This document shows positions 26,507-36,025 of a stretch of 64,000 bases of DNA, piece by piece. The position numbers were made by a program, and so were the translations under genes. Positions within the stretch are counted from its first letter, which is position 1. Each line of letters starts with the position of its first letter. This stretch comes from Acholeplasmataceae bacterium (lineage in GTDB: Bacteria > Bacillota_I > Bacilli_A > Acholeplasmatales > Acholeplasmataceae): assembly GCA_021108415.1 (NCBI GenBank), contig JAIOQX010000002.1:434001-498000 (forward strand), written 5' to 3'. Below the pieces are notes generated by a model. That model made no database searches and was not told where the DNA came from. It worked only from the letters and a program-made list of their open reading frames with translations.

Positions 26507-27994
26507 TTAACTAAATTTACGTTTTAAATACTCAATATAATATGAAGGGTTAAAATCTTCTTTAGTTGCGATTTGTAAAATCTCTTTTGGTGTTTTAGAT
26601 TTACCAAATTGATGTACATGCTCTTTTAACCAAGCATTAATAGACTTAATATCATTGTTTAAAATGATTTCTTCTACATTGATTTCTTTATTCATTGCTT
26701 GATAGATTTGTGCAGCATAAGCTGAACCTAGTGCATAAGTTGGAAAATATCCAAATGCTCCACCTGACCAGTGAATATCTTGTAGAACACCTTGACTATC
26801 TAATTTAGGTCTCTTGCCTACATATTTGCTCATTAATGAATTCCAACGTTTTGGAAGGTCTTTAACTTTTAACTTACCTGAGATCAGTTGTTTTTCTAAT
26901 TCGTATCGAACTAAAACATGAAGTGAATAAGTTAATTCATCAGCTTCTATTCTAATTAAAGAACGTTCTGCTTTATTCATAAACTTATAGAATTCTTCTA
27001 AGGTAACATTTTTTAATTGTTTAGGGAAAATTTCAACTAATTTTGGATAATGTACACTCCAAAATGCATAACTTCTTCCGATCATATTTTCATACATTCT
27101 AGATTCTGATTCATGAATCCCTAAACTTGTTCCACCGTGTAGCATGGTGTCATCATATTTTGGATCATTTTGTAATTCATAAATTGCATGTCCCATTTCA
27201 TGAATAATCGAAAAAATTGATGATAATAAGTTGTCTTCATGATAATGTGTTGTAATTCTAGTATCTACACTGCTCATACCTGAAGTAAACGGATGTGCGC
27301 TTTCTTTTAACACACCTTTTGTTTGATCATAGCTAAAGACTTCCATTAAGTATTTACCAAAAGCTTTTTGTCCTTCAACTGGAAATAAGCCTTTTGTAAG
27401 TTTTCTACTAAATCTTTCTTTTTTAGAAGTAACTTCTAAAACAAATGGTGCTAAATCTTCTTTGACTTTATTAAAAAATAAATCATATTCTTTGACACCA
27501 AATGCTTCTTCATACATATCAAGTAGAACGTCATATCCTTTAAGCTCTTCTGTTTCTAAATATTTTACTAGTTTTTGATTAAATTCAACTATTTTTTCTA
27601 ATGTAGGTCTAAAGAGTTCAAAGTCATTTTTTTCTCTTGCTTCTGCCCAAATATGAGAACCTTTTTGAGTAAGTAACCCATAAGCAAGATATTCTTCTTT
27701 AGGTACTTTTTTTATCATTCTTAGTTCTTTATATGCATTTTTGATTTCAACTTGGAAATCTTTATCTTCAAGTTCATTTAAGTTTTCATAAAGCTTTTCG
27801 ATTGCCTCAACAAATTTAGGATCTGACTCCATTTGATACATATCTGCATAAATCACTTCAAATTGTTGTGAACTGAAATCTAATGATGCTTTAGGTGCTT
27901 CTGTTTCTCTATCCCAGCTCATAAGCCACATCATATAACTATAAGCTTTTAGTTTCTTTCTTGTTTCTTTGTAGATGTTTATATAATTTTCCAT
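26507..27994 (-). CDS. M32 family carboxypeptidase (Taq type)
   Basis: 495 aa from ATG 27994 with AGAGG 8 bases upstream; an earlier in-frame start at 28030 lacks such a site. The metal motif HEMGHAIYE is near residue 263, with the downstream Glu in HESESRMYEN near 293 and a HPF segment (ESAHPFTSGMS) near 240 typical of M32. The length matches the family (about 500). It is a cytoplasmic metallocarboxypeptidase that removes C-terminal residues during peptide use. It follows the second mgtE by about 55 bases and may be read from the same transcript. Confidence 0.93.
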   Translation of the reverse strand: MENYINIYKETRKKLKAYSYMMWLMSWDRETEAPKASLDFSSQQFEVIYADMYQMESDPKFVEAIEKLYENLNELEDKDFQVEIKNAYKELRMIKKVPKEEYLAYGLLTQKGSHIWAEAREKNDFELFRPTLEKIVEFNQKLVKYLETEELKGYDVLLDMYEEAFGVKEYDLFFNKVKEDLAPFVLEVTSKKERFSRKLTKGLFPVEGQKAFGKYLMEVFSYDQTKGVLKESAHPFTSGMSSVDTRITTHYHEDNLLSSIFSIIHEMGHAIYELQNDPKYDDTMLHGGTSLGIHESESRMYENMIGRSYAFWSVHYPKLVEIFPKQLKNVTLEEFYKFMNKAERSLIRIEADELTYSLHVLVRYELEKQLISGKLKVKDLPKRWNSLMSKYVGKRPKLDSQGVLQDIHWSGGAFGYFPTYALGSAYAAQIYQAMNKEINVEEIILNNDIKSINAWLKEHVHQFGKSKTPKEILQIATKEDFNPSYYIEYLKRKFS

Positions 27995-28048
27995 ATTTAA
28001 AACCTCTTTTCTTCTTATATAGTATAACATATTTATATGTTAAGTAAT

Positions 28049-29386
28049 TTATAAAAATGCGATTGTTGCTACTCCAAAATATATCACTAATGCCAAGATA
28101 TCATTCATCGTTGTCATTAATGGACCTGATGCAGATGCTGGATCAATTTTAAATTTATTAAGTGTTAATGGAACTAAAGTTCCCATCATTGCAGAAACTG
28201 TCATTGCACTAAATATTGCGATAAAAACGATTTGTGCAATTTCAATAGGTTTTTGTTGATTTGAGTTAATCACATTCAATAAAACAAACACAAATATAAA
28301 TGCTAAAATTGATAAAATTAAACTATTTAGAACACCTACACCTAACTCTTTAAATATATGTGCTTTTACTTTATCTTTTTTATCAAAACTATCTTTACTA
28401 ATACCTAATATGGTAACCGCTAAACTTTGTGTTCCAATGTTTCCTGCCATCCCTAAAATCATCGGTTGAAATAAAACGAGTATCGTTACAGTTTCTAATG
28501 TGTTTGAAAATAATGACAAAATTGAAACAGTAACTAAGTTTAAGACCACGGCGATAAATAACCAAGGTAATCTTTGTTTACTTCTTTGTATCGCTGTATA
28601 TGAAGATTGATGGTCTTGAACTAATGCGTATCTTTGATAATCATCATCAATGTCTTCGATTAATTCATCAAAGATATCATCGGCAGTAATAATACCAATA
28701 ATTTCTTGTTTAGTATTAAGTACAGGAATTGCATTTTTATCATAGTTTTGAATCATATCGATCGCTTGTTCAATCGTATCAGTTTCATTTAAAAAATGAT
28801 AATTACTTTTCATTATCTTTTCCAGTATAGTGCCTTCTCTAGCGATTATAAGGTCTTTTATATCTATCTTACCTACCAATTTTTTATCTTCATCAGTTAC
28901 AAATATCGTATCGATGAATTCGTTTTCTTTAGAATCTCTGATCACACGATAAGTTGCTTCTTTAATGCTTGTATCTTTAGATAGTTCTATAAATTCTGTA
29001 GACATCATAGATGCTGCAGAATCTTCTTCATATTGAAGCAGTAATTCAATTGTTTTAGCTTTAACTTTTGTAAGTTGTTTTAGATATTTCTTTTGAATTT
29101 CTGGATCAAGTTGTTCTATAAATTCTTTTAAATCATCACTTTCTAGATTTCTAAATAATTGTTTAACTTTCACTTCAGTCAAGTGACTAATGACATCAAC
29201 TTGGTAAACATGTTCTAATTCAACAAACATATCATTAAACTTTTCATTAGAAATTAATGCAATCATTCTCTTTTTTTCAATCTCATCTAATTGAGGATAC
29301 AAGACAGATAGGTCATATGCGTGAATCGCATCAAACATTTTATCGAGTAATGCATCACTGTTTTTAAAGTTTATACGTTTAGCCAT
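28049..29386 (-). CDS. mgtE: Magnesium transporter MgtE, second copy
   Basis: 445 aa from ATG 29386 (GGGAGG 8 bases upstream), one base after the stop of the first mgtE. An N-terminal helical superfamily domain (about 1-120), two CBS motifs (about 130-255) and five C-terminal transmembrane helices are present. The pore segment MAGNIGTQSLAVTILG and the Mg-binding Asp in TTMNDILALVIYFG are conserved. It is a homodimeric Mg2+ channel gated by cytosolic Mg2+. The tandem copies are clearly diverged paralogues. Confidence 0.93.
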   Translation of the reverse strand: MAKRINFKNSDALLDKMFDAIHAYDLSVLYPQLDEIEKKRMIALISNEKFNDMFVELEHVYQVDVISHLTEVKVKQLFRNLESDDLKEFIEQLDPEIQKKYLKQLTKVKAKTIELLLQYEEDSAASMMSTEFIELSKDTSIKEATYRVIRDSKENEFIDTIFVTDEDKKLVGKIDIKDLIIAREGTILEKIMKSNYHFLNETDTIEQAIDMIQNYDKNAIPVLNTKQEIIGIITADDIFDELIEDIDDDYQRYALVQDHQSSYTAIQRSKQRLPWLFIAVVLNLVTVSILSLFSNTLETVTILVLFQPMILGMAGNIGTQSLAVTILGISKDSFDKKDKVKAHIFKELGVGVLNSLILSILAFIFVFVLLNVINSNQQKPIEIAQIVFIAIFSAMTVSAMMGTLVPLTLNKFKIDPASASGPLMTTMNDILALVIYFGVATIAFL

Positions 29387-29387
29387 C

Positions 29388-30704
29388 TTATGCACCTCCC
29401 AATAGGATGGTTGCAAGACCAAAGTATAGGCTGATTGCTGATAAGTCAATCAGTGTTGTAATAAATGGACCACTTGCGACTGCAGGGTCTAATTTTAATT
29501 TCTTTAAAGTTACCGGAACTAATACAGCAATCATAGGTGCAATCAATACAGTAAGCCATAATGAAAGTCCCACAACAAAAGCGATTCTTAATGGCATATC
29601 TGTTAATTGTCTGTTTAATGAAGTAAATAAAAATGTAACTCCAAACGCAACAGCTCCTATTACAAATCCATTAATCATTCCAGTAAAAATTTCACGTTTT
29701 GAATTCTTTAAGACGCCTTCCTCATTTTTTGCAAACATCTTTAAAGTAACGGCTAGCGTTTGCGTTGCTACATTACCTGCTGAACCTGATATTAAAGGTT
29801 GAAAGATGATTAAGATTGCAACGGCAGTTAAAACTTCTTCAAATAAGGATGTGACAAGTGAAATTGGTATTGAAATAACCAATAACATTAATAGCCATGG
29901 AATTCTATGCATTGCAGTTTTAAATGTATTTTGATCAAGTGTTTCAGGTAGGGCAGACAATTTTTCAAAATCTTCTTGTGCTTCATCTTCATAAATATCA
30001 AGTGCATCATCTAGAGTAACCATGCCCAACAATTCTCTTTGTTCATTGACAACAGGTATTTCATAAATTGCGTAGTTTCTAATCTTAGCGATTGTTTCTG
30101 TAATTGGATCAGTGTCTAATACAGAGATTCTATCGATCATTATATCTTCGATGGTTAAAGGGAGTTTAGCTTTAAGTAATTTTTTTAGCGCTACTACACC
30201 TAAAAAGCGATTGCTCTGATCAACAATAAAAAGTGTTGATATAGATTCAACATCTGGTGCTTCCTTAATAACTTTCTTAGTGGCTTGCTTGACATCCATA
30301 TCAGGCGTTAAAGTTAAAAGAAGGGTAGTCATTGCAGATCCTGTTTCATCTTCATCGTATTCGATTAATGATGATATCTCATCAGCATCTGTTAAAACCT
30401 TTAAGAGTTGTTCCTGATTATCTTCTTCTAGTTCAGAGATAATATCAGCTGCATCATCTGGTTCCATTTCTTCAATAACTTGTTTTTGTTTTATTAAATC
30501 AAAATCTTGTAAAACTAAAGCTGCATCATCTAATTCTAAATAGGAAACTAGGTCTGCGAGTTTTTCATTTGTTAATATTTTATATAATTTTGTTTTTTCA
30601 TCTTGATTTAGTTCTAAAAACGACTGTGCTAAATCGTAGCCATGAATTTTATCTAATTCGATGATGATTTGTTTTTTACTTAATTTCATGATATCTTTTA
30701 ACAT
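29388..30704 (-). CDS. mgtE: Magnesium transporter MgtE, first copy
   Basis: 438 aa from ATG 30704 (GGAG upstream; the TTG at 30707 is an alternative). It shows the same N domain, CBS pair and five helices as its neighbour. The pore segment GSAGNVATQTLAVTLK and the Asp in TTLIDLSAISLYFG are present. It is acidic at its N-domain (EPDDAADIISELEEDN), as expected for the Mg sensor. It starts 36 bases after dtxR, leaving no room for an M-box riboswitch, so control probably comes from the metal-operon promoter. Confidence 0.93.
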   Translation of the reverse strand: MLKDIMKLSKKQIIIELDKIHGYDLAQSFLELNQDEKTKLYKILTNEKLADLVSYLELDDAALVLQDFDLIKQKQVIEEMEPDDAADIISELEEDNQEQLLKVLTDADEISSLIEYDEDETGSAMTTLLLTLTPDMDVKQATKKVIKEAPDVESISTLFIVDQSNRFLGVVALKKLLKAKLPLTIEDIMIDRISVLDTDPITETIAKIRNYAIYEIPVVNEQRELLGMVTLDDALDIYEDEAQEDFEKLSALPETLDQNTFKTAMHRIPWLLMLLVISIPISLVTSLFEEVLTAVAILIIFQPLISGSAGNVATQTLAVTLKMFAKNEEGVLKNSKREIFTGMINGFVIGAVAFGVTFLFTSLNRQLTDMPLRIAFVVGLSLWLTVLIAPMIAVLVPVTLKKLKLDPAVASGPFITTLIDLSAISLYFGLATILLGGA

Positions 30705-30740
30705 CAATGAATCACTCCTTCCTATTTTTTCTTATTTAAT

Positions 30741-31400
30741 CTATGCGATGATATCTCCAAAAAGCATTCTTGCTGTTTTCATTGATATCGTTATATATTC
30801 ATGCTTATGTTCAATCTTTATTATACTATTAAATGTGTCTTTTTCAATGACTATAAATTCATCATATAAACTTATTTTTTCTTGATTTAAATACTTCAAG
30901 AGCGCTTTAAAATCTAAGACTCTAGTTAGTTTAAACCTACTTCCAATTTCGCATTGATCCAAGCTAAAATGTGAAGCTTGTTTAATATTCCCATTTTCGT
31001 CTGGAATTGGATTTCCGTGTTGACAAAAACTTGGTTTTCCTAAAAAATCATAGAGTCTGCGAATTAAGTTTTCACTAGTTGCATGTTCAAGCTTTTCAGC
31101 ATCTTCATGGACTTCTTCCCACGAAAGACCCAATTCTTTTGTTAAAAAAACTTCCCATATTCTATGGACCCTTATCATTCTAATTGCTTCATTTCTACCT
31201 TTTGGTGTTAGTTTAACCCCTTTATATGGAAGAAAAGAAACTAACTTTTTAAAAGCTAGTTTTTTTATCATTTCATTAACTGATTGATCCGTATATCCAA
31301 AATGCTCAGCAATAACATTAGTTTTTACTAAAACATCTTCATTTTGAATGGTTAATTCATATATAGTTTTAATATAATCTTCTTCAGCTCTATTTAACAT
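30741..31400 (-). CDS. DtxR/MntR-family metal-dependent repressor
   Basis: 219 aa. The N-terminal winged HTH (AEHFGYTDQSVNEMIKKLAFK), metal-binding dimerisation domain (WEEVHEDAEKLEHATSENLI, then CQHGNPIP near residue 121) and C-terminal FeoA/SH3-like domain (about 145-215) are present, so it is the long DtxR form. Asp8 and the H-x-E-x-x-x-L-E-H cluster are probable Mn2+ or Fe2+ ligands. It lies between zip and mgtE in one operon headed by a perfect palindrome, which suggests autoregulation. Confidence 0.92.
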   Translation of the reverse strand: MLNRAEEDYIKTIYELTIQNEDVLVKTNVIAEHFGYTDQSVNEMIKKLAFKKLVSFLPYKGVKLTPKGRNEAIRMIRVHRIWEVFLTKELGLSWEEVHEDAEKLEHATSENLIRRLYDFLGKPSFCQHGNPIPDENGNIKQASHFSLDQCEIGSRFKLTRVLDFKALLKYLNQEKISLYDEFIVIEKDTFNSIIKIEHKHEYITISMKTARMLFGDIIA

Positions 31401-31416
31401 ACTTACACTTCCTATC

Positions 31417-32241
31417 TTATCCTAATGCAACATCTAACATCATCATGAGGATAAATCCGACCATCACTCCAAGAGTTGCATAATGTGCACCTTTTGGCGT
31501 TTGTTTTTGTTGTGCTTCAGGAATTAATTCTTCAACAACAACATAAATCATCGCTCCAGCTGCAAATGCAAGAGCATAAGGTAGAATTGCACTAATCGAT
31601 GTAACTAATATCGCTCCTAGAACACCAGCTATAGGTTCTACAATACCTGATGCTTGTCCAAGTAAGAATGATTTATTAAGTGAAACACCTTCTTGTCTAA
31701 GCGGAATAGATACAGCTGCACCTTCTGGAAAGTTTTGAATCCCTATCCCTAAAGCAAGTCCGATTGCTGAAAGAGTTGCTGCTACAGGATCACCAGTCGT
31801 ATATTGAATTGCACCAAACGCAACCCCAACAGCTAATCCTTCAGGTATATTATGTAGGGTAATTGAAAACACTAATAAGATATTTCTTTTAAGTTTGGTA
31901 GGAATACCTTCTTTATCGTGATTCATACCAAAATGCATATGGGGCACAGTTTTATCAGCAACATATAAAAATACACCACCTAATCCAAATCCAATTGCAA
32001 CAACTAACCAAGAAATAGCACCTTGTTCATTTGCCATATCTATAGCTGGTGCTAAAAGTGACCAAAAACTTGCTGCAATCATAACGCCTGATGCAAAGCC
32101 TAACATTAAATTAAATACATTTCTATTAATTGTTTTGAAAAAATAAACTAATGATGCACCTAGCGCAGTAACAGCCCAAGTGAATAACGTTGCAAGCAAT
32201 GCTTGCATAGGGAAACTTAATCCCATAAACCAATCTAACAT
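31417..32241 (-). CDS. ZIP family metal transporter
   Basis: 274 aa from ATG 32241 (AGGTGG 5 bases upstream; the GTG at 32250 overlaps that site). About eight helices; the metal-binding helix motifs HNIPEGLAVGVAFG near residue 127 and NFPEGAAVSIPL near 164 are typical of the GufA/ZupT group. The usual His in the second motif is Asn here. It imports Zn, Mn or Fe. It is the first gene of the zip-dtxR-mgtE-mgtE series and its promoter carries the palindrome, so the imported metal probably feeds back through DtxR. Confidence 0.92.
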   Translation of the reverse strand: MLDWFMGLSFPMQALLATLFTWAVTALGASLVYFFKTINRNVFNLMLGFASGVMIAASFWSLLAPAIDMANEQGAISWLVVAIGFGLGGVFLYVADKTVPHMHFGMNHDKEGIPTKLKRNILLVFSITLHNIPEGLAVGVAFGAIQYTTGDPVAATLSAIGLALGIGIQNFPEGAAVSIPLRQEGVSLNKSFLLGQASGIVEPIAGVLGAILVTSISAILPYALAFAAGAMIYVVVEELIPEAQQKQTPKGAHYATLGVMVGFILMMMLDVALG

Positions 32242-32270
32242 GAAAACCACCTATCCTTTGTATTAATGTT

Positions 32271-32286
32271 TTAAGGCATGCCTTAA
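32271..32286. promoter_or_regulatory. Perfect 16-bp palindrome, probable DtxR-family operator
   Basis: TTAAGGCATGCCTTAA is an exact palindrome located 11 bases downstream of the zip -10 box, covering the expected early transcript. It resembles MntR/TroR/DtxR-type operators (AAGGC/GCCTT arms). The DtxR-family gene is the second gene of the same operon. Confidence 0.75.
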
Positions 32287-32296
32287 TTTCATATTA

Positions 32297-32325
32297 AGTA
32301 TAGCATATATATTTGCATTTTTCAA
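32297..32325 (-). promoter_or_regulatory. Promoter of the zip-dtxR-mgtE operon
   Basis: Minus-strand TTGAAA (32320-32325), 17-base spacer, TATACT (32297-32302). Spacing is optimal and both boxes are close to consensus. Confidence 0.8.
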
Positions 32326-32339
32326 GTGTGAATAATGAA

Positions 32340-32363
32340 AAAGAGAAGCCTAAGCTTCTCTTT
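32340..32363 (-). terminator. Terminator of the ABC exporter operon
   Basis: Perfect 10-bp stem AAAGAGAAGC/GCTTCTCTTT with a 4-base loop, followed on the minus strand by TTTTTCATT, 21 bases after the last exporter gene. Confidence 0.85.
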
Positions 32364-32383
32364 AAAAATTTGTACTAATTAAA

Positions 32384-34174
32384 CTAATTATTTTGTAATT
32401 CTTCATCATATTGCAACCTATATAGATTGTAATACAACCCTTTTAATTTAAGTAGATCTTGATGACTACCAAATTCTTTGATCTCACCTTTTTGCATGAC
32501 AATGATTTTATCACTATGTTGAATAGTAGACAGTCTATGCGCTACGATTAACATCGTTGAGATATTCATCATTTTTTCTAATGATTCTTGAATCAACTCT
32601 TCTGTTTCACTATCAATGTTTGCTGTTGCTTCATCTAAGATCATTAAACTTGGTTTATAAACAAGTGCTCTAGCAAATGATATCAATTGTCTTTGTCCAC
32701 TTGAAAAGTTATTACCTCGCTCTAAAACGACATGATCATAAGCATCGGGTATTTTATCGATAAAGGTATTTGCGCCTACATATTCACTTGATGCGATAAC
32801 TTCTTTTGCATCAATGTCATCATCTTTTAAAGTGATATTATCTTTGATTGTTCCACTAAATAAGAATACATCTTGTAACATCTGTCCGATGTGTTTTCTT
32901 AAAGATGATCTCTTAATTCTCTTGATATCAATACCATCAATTAATATTTGACCTTTTTGGATGTCATAATTTCTAACAATTAAACTTAAGATCGTTGTTT
33001 TACCAGAACCTGTTGCACCAACAAAGGCTACAGTATCTCCTGGATTTACATCAAAACTTACACCTTTTAAGACCCATTCATCTTCAATATATTTAAACCA
33101 AACATCTTTAAACTCTATTCTTCCACTAAATGATTTTAATTCAATTGCATCTTTTTCATCTGTAATAATTGGTTTAGTGTCAAGTACATCAAATATTTTT
33201 TCTGCACTTGCAAATGAGTTTTGTAAAATATTAAAGTCTTCAGCTAATTGTTGGATAGGTTGGAAAAAATCACCTACATAATTATAATAAGAAAATAAGA
33301 TCCCAGCTGTAATCACACCAGCCATAACTTCTTGATAACCTATATATAATACAAAAATTGATCCAATCATTGCTGATAAATAAATAGATGGTCTATAAAT
33401 ACCAAATACTAAGATTTCTCTTAAATAACTCTTTTTTAAATTTGTAGTTTTATTAAAAAATTCTTGTTTTTTCTTTTCTTCTTGATTAAATATTTGTGTT
33501 ACTTTCATGCCTGATAGATTTTCAGATAAAAATGCATTAACTTCTGCAACATTTGAACGCACTCTTCGATAAGATGCTCTAGAGAATCTTCTAAATAGAA
33601 TACTTGCAACTATCACAAATGGAATGACAATTAAAACATACATTGTTATCTTTGGACTTATCACTAAGATAACAATTAAGATTGCAAAAATGTAAATGAT
33701 ATTTTTAACTAAATTCACTGCTACACTGGTATACATTTCACTGATTGTATTGGTATCATTAACAACTCTTGTTACTAGTTTTCCTACAGGAACTTCGTTA
33801 ATTTGACTAATTGCCAAATTCTCAATATGATCAAAAACATCATTTCTTAAAGTAACAACAGTTTGTTGACCAACTTTTTGTAGCATAATTGATTGATAAT
33901 AATTTACTAAATTACCTATGACTAATGCAACAATAAATGATCCACCCATAATGATAATTCTATATAGTTTTTGCGTTTGAGTTAAAACCTCATTTGACAC
34001 TGTATCAATAGTAAATCCTATTAAAAACGGAGGTAAAAGTTGAATCAAAATACCGATAAACATCATGATTACTATCCATACAAATTGTTTTTTATATGGA
34101 ATCATATATCTAATTAATCTTCTTAAGACTTCTTTATCACTTCGTTCTCGGGTGTTATCTTTAAAGTCCTTCAT
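32384..34174 (-). CDS. Heterodimeric ABC exporter, catalytically complete Walker B subunit (BmrD/TM288-like)
   Basis: 596 aa from ATG 34174 (GGAGGT 7 bases upstream). A six-helix type IV exporter domain (about 30-320) precedes the nucleotide-binding domain with Walker A GATGSGKTT near residue 380 and Walker B LMILDEATANID, which has the catalytic Glu. The signature reads FSSGQ rather than LSGGQ. This matches the asymmetric heterodimers, where this half carries the consensus Glu and a deviant signature. It exports drugs or lipids, substrate unknown. It overlaps its partner gene by 14 bases. Confidence 0.93.
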   Translation of the reverse strand: MKDFKDNTRERSDKEVLRRLIRYMIPYKKQFVWIVIMMFIGILIQLLPPFLIGFTIDTVSNEVLTQTQKLYRIIIMGGSFIVALVIGNLVNYYQSIMLQKVGQQTVVTLRNDVFDHIENLAISQINEVPVGKLVTRVVNDTNTISEMYTSVAVNLVKNIIYIFAILIVILVISPKITMYVLIVIPFVIVASILFRRFSRASYRRVRSNVAEVNAFLSENLSGMKVTQIFNQEEKKKQEFFNKTTNLKKSYLREILVFGIYRPSIYLSAMIGSIFVLYIGYQEVMAGVITAGILFSYYNYVGDFFQPIQQLAEDFNILQNSFASAEKIFDVLDTKPIITDEKDAIELKSFSGRIEFKDVWFKYIEDEWVLKGVSFDVNPGDTVAFVGATGSGKTTILSLIVRNYDIQKGQILIDGIDIKRIKRSSLRKHIGQMLQDVFLFSGTIKDNITLKDDDIDAKEVIASSEYVGANTFIDKIPDAYDHVVLERGNNFSSGQRQLISFARALVYKPSLMILDEATANIDSETEELIQESLEKMMNISTMLIVAHRLSTIQHSDKIIVMQKGEIKEFGSHQDLLKLKGLYYNLYRLQYDEELQNN

Positions 34175-35948
34175 GGTTGCCACCTCCTTGAACTAAGTTT
34201 TCTAATTGTTGGCGTCTAACCATATCTTGATATAATTTAGATGTATTCATTAACTCTTTATGTGATCCTACTGCAACCACTTGTCCATCATCTAATAATA
34301 TAATTTTATCCATTTTTTTAACTGTAGAAATACGGTGTGCAATGAAAATAGTTGTTCTACCTTTTCTTACACGATGTAAATTAGAAATAATTGCGTCTTC
34401 TGTTTTAGTGTCAACTGCTGATACTGAATCATCTAAAACTAAAACTTCAGGATTTTTAGCTAACGCTCTAGCTATACTAATTCTTTGTTTTTGTCCACCA
34501 GATACTGTAACACCACGCTCACCTAATACTGTTTGGAATTTTTCTTTAAATTCCATAATATTATCATATACATCAGACAATCTCGCTGCCTCTTCTATTT
34601 TTTCTCCACTAATATCTTGATAAGCAAATCCGATGTTTGACGTAATTGTTTCAGAGAATAAGAAATTATCCTGTGGCACATAACCAATCGTTTCTCTTAC
34701 ATCATAGATTGGAAGTTTCATAATATCATGACCATCTATAAAGAGTTGATCTTTTTCTAAATTATAAATTCTCAATAATAGATCGACTAATGAACTTTTA
34801 CCAGATCCTGTACGACCTAAAATCCCAACCATTTCACCAGCATTAATTTTAAATGATACATCTTTTAATACAGGTGTATCTCCATCTGGATATTGAAATG
34901 TTAAATTTTTAGCTTCTATACTTCCTTTTAAACCAGAGACATGCTCCACATCATCTGCATCTTTTATCTCTATCTCGTGATCGAGATATGCTTCAATTCT
35001 TTCAGCACTTGCTTTTGCTTGTGACTGAATTTGAATAAACCGAGATAAGGCCATGGTAGGCCAAATTAAGGTAAAGAAATAACTGATATATTCAGTTAAT
35101 TGTCCTGGTGTCAGTCCTGTTGAAGTCCGGTAGACGACAAGTAGAGAACCATACACAATGATTGTTAATATAACTACATTTAATGCAAGTGAGATCATAA
35201 TATTGACTAGCACCATATATTTAACAAATCCCATTTGTTTATTATATAGTTCATCATTTCTTTGTCTGAATAATAAATATTCTTTAGCTTCTCTCACGAA
35301 AGCTTTAATAACCGTAATTCCTGAAAAGTTTTCTTGTGTGAAATCACTTAACTCTTCAAATGATTTTTGTCTAAGTTTAAATTTAGCACTCATACTCTTT
35401 CTAATAAAAACCATAACCACTGTTAATAATAACATCGGTACTGCCGCTAATAAAGTTAATCTACCATCTAAGTTAGCCATACGATATATCGCAAAACCAC
35501 CTAAGAAAAAACCATCGACTAACATTAATAACCCTGGTCCAAATGCCATACGAATAGCTTGTAGGTCATTAATGAAATAACTCATTAATCCCCCGACTTT
35601 TTCATTTGCATAAAAACTTTGAGATAATTTTGTTCCATGTGCAAACATAACATTTTGTAATTGATATTCTATTCTTCTAGATGCACCAAATATAGTGTAT
35701 CGCCATAAGAATCTACCAAATGCAATGATAGATGCTAAAATTGCGATTTGTTTGATTCCATCTAAAATTAAAGTCTCATCTACAACATCATTATATAGTG
35801 TATCAATTATATTCCCGATAATTTGTGGGATTTCTAATTGTAGCCAATCCACTGCAATTAATACAAAAACGCCTATCAAAAAAAATAAGCCGTACTTTAA
35901 ATAATATTTTCTAAAATGTTTCCCAAATAACATAGCCTTCTCCTTCAT
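34161..35948 (-). CDS. Heterodimeric ABC exporter, degenerate-site subunit (BmrC/TM287-like)
   Basis: 595 aa. A six-helix exporter domain is followed by a nucleotide-binding domain with Walker A GRTGSGKSS near residue 376 and signature VSGGQKQR, but Walker B reads LVLDDSVSAVD, with Asp in place of the catalytic Glu. It therefore contributes the non-hydrolytic site, complementing the second subunit, as in BmrCD and TM287/288. The start follows GAAGGAG. A 12-bp inverted repeat sits about 30 bases upstream beside a TATAAT, a possible operator. Confidence 0.93.
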   Translation of the reverse strand: MKEKAMLFGKHFRKYYLKYGLFFLIGVFVLIAVDWLQLEIPQIIGNIIDTLYNDVVDETLILDGIKQIAILASIIAFGRFLWRYTIFGASRRIEYQLQNVMFAHGTKLSQSFYANEKVGGLMSYFINDLQAIRMAFGPGLLMLVDGFFLGGFAIYRMANLDGRLTLLAAVPMLLLTVVMVFIRKSMSAKFKLRQKSFEELSDFTQENFSGITVIKAFVREAKEYLLFRQRNDELYNKQMGFVKYMVLVNIMISLALNVVILTIIVYGSLLVVYRTSTGLTPGQLTEYISYFFTLIWPTMALSRFIQIQSQAKASAERIEAYLDHEIEIKDADDVEHVSGLKGSIEAKNLTFQYPDGDTPVLKDVSFKINAGEMVGILGRTGSGKSSLVDLLLRIYNLEKDQLFIDGHDIMKLPIYDVRETIGYVPQDNFLFSETITSNIGFAYQDISGEKIEEAARLSDVYDNIMEFKEKFQTVLGERGVTVSGGQKQRISIARALAKNPEVLVLDDSVSAVDTKTEDAIISNLHRVRKGRTTIFIAHRISTVKKMDKIILLDDGQVVAVGSHKELMNTSKLYQDMVRRQQLENLVQGGGNHEGL

Positions 35949-35978
35949 GCCTTAATTGATACTCTCATTATATAACAT

Positions 35979-36010
35979 TTCCACGTAGAAGTTTGAATTT
36001 CTACGTGGAA
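35979..36010. repeat. 12-bp inverted repeat upstream of the ABC exporter operon
   Basis: TTCCACGTAGAA (35979-35990) and TTCTACGTGGAA (35999-36010) are perfect complements across 8 bases. On the minus strand a TATAAT follows within a few bases, so the repeat covers the expected -35 region. No T-run follows on the minus strand, making an operator more likely than a terminator for the preceding operon. Confidence 0.6.
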
Positions 36011-36025
36011 TCTGCTATTTTTTTA

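Noticed and set aside
30705-30740. Mg-sensing M-box riboswitch before mgtE
   Set aside because: Only 36 bases separate dtxR and mgtE, too few for an M-box.
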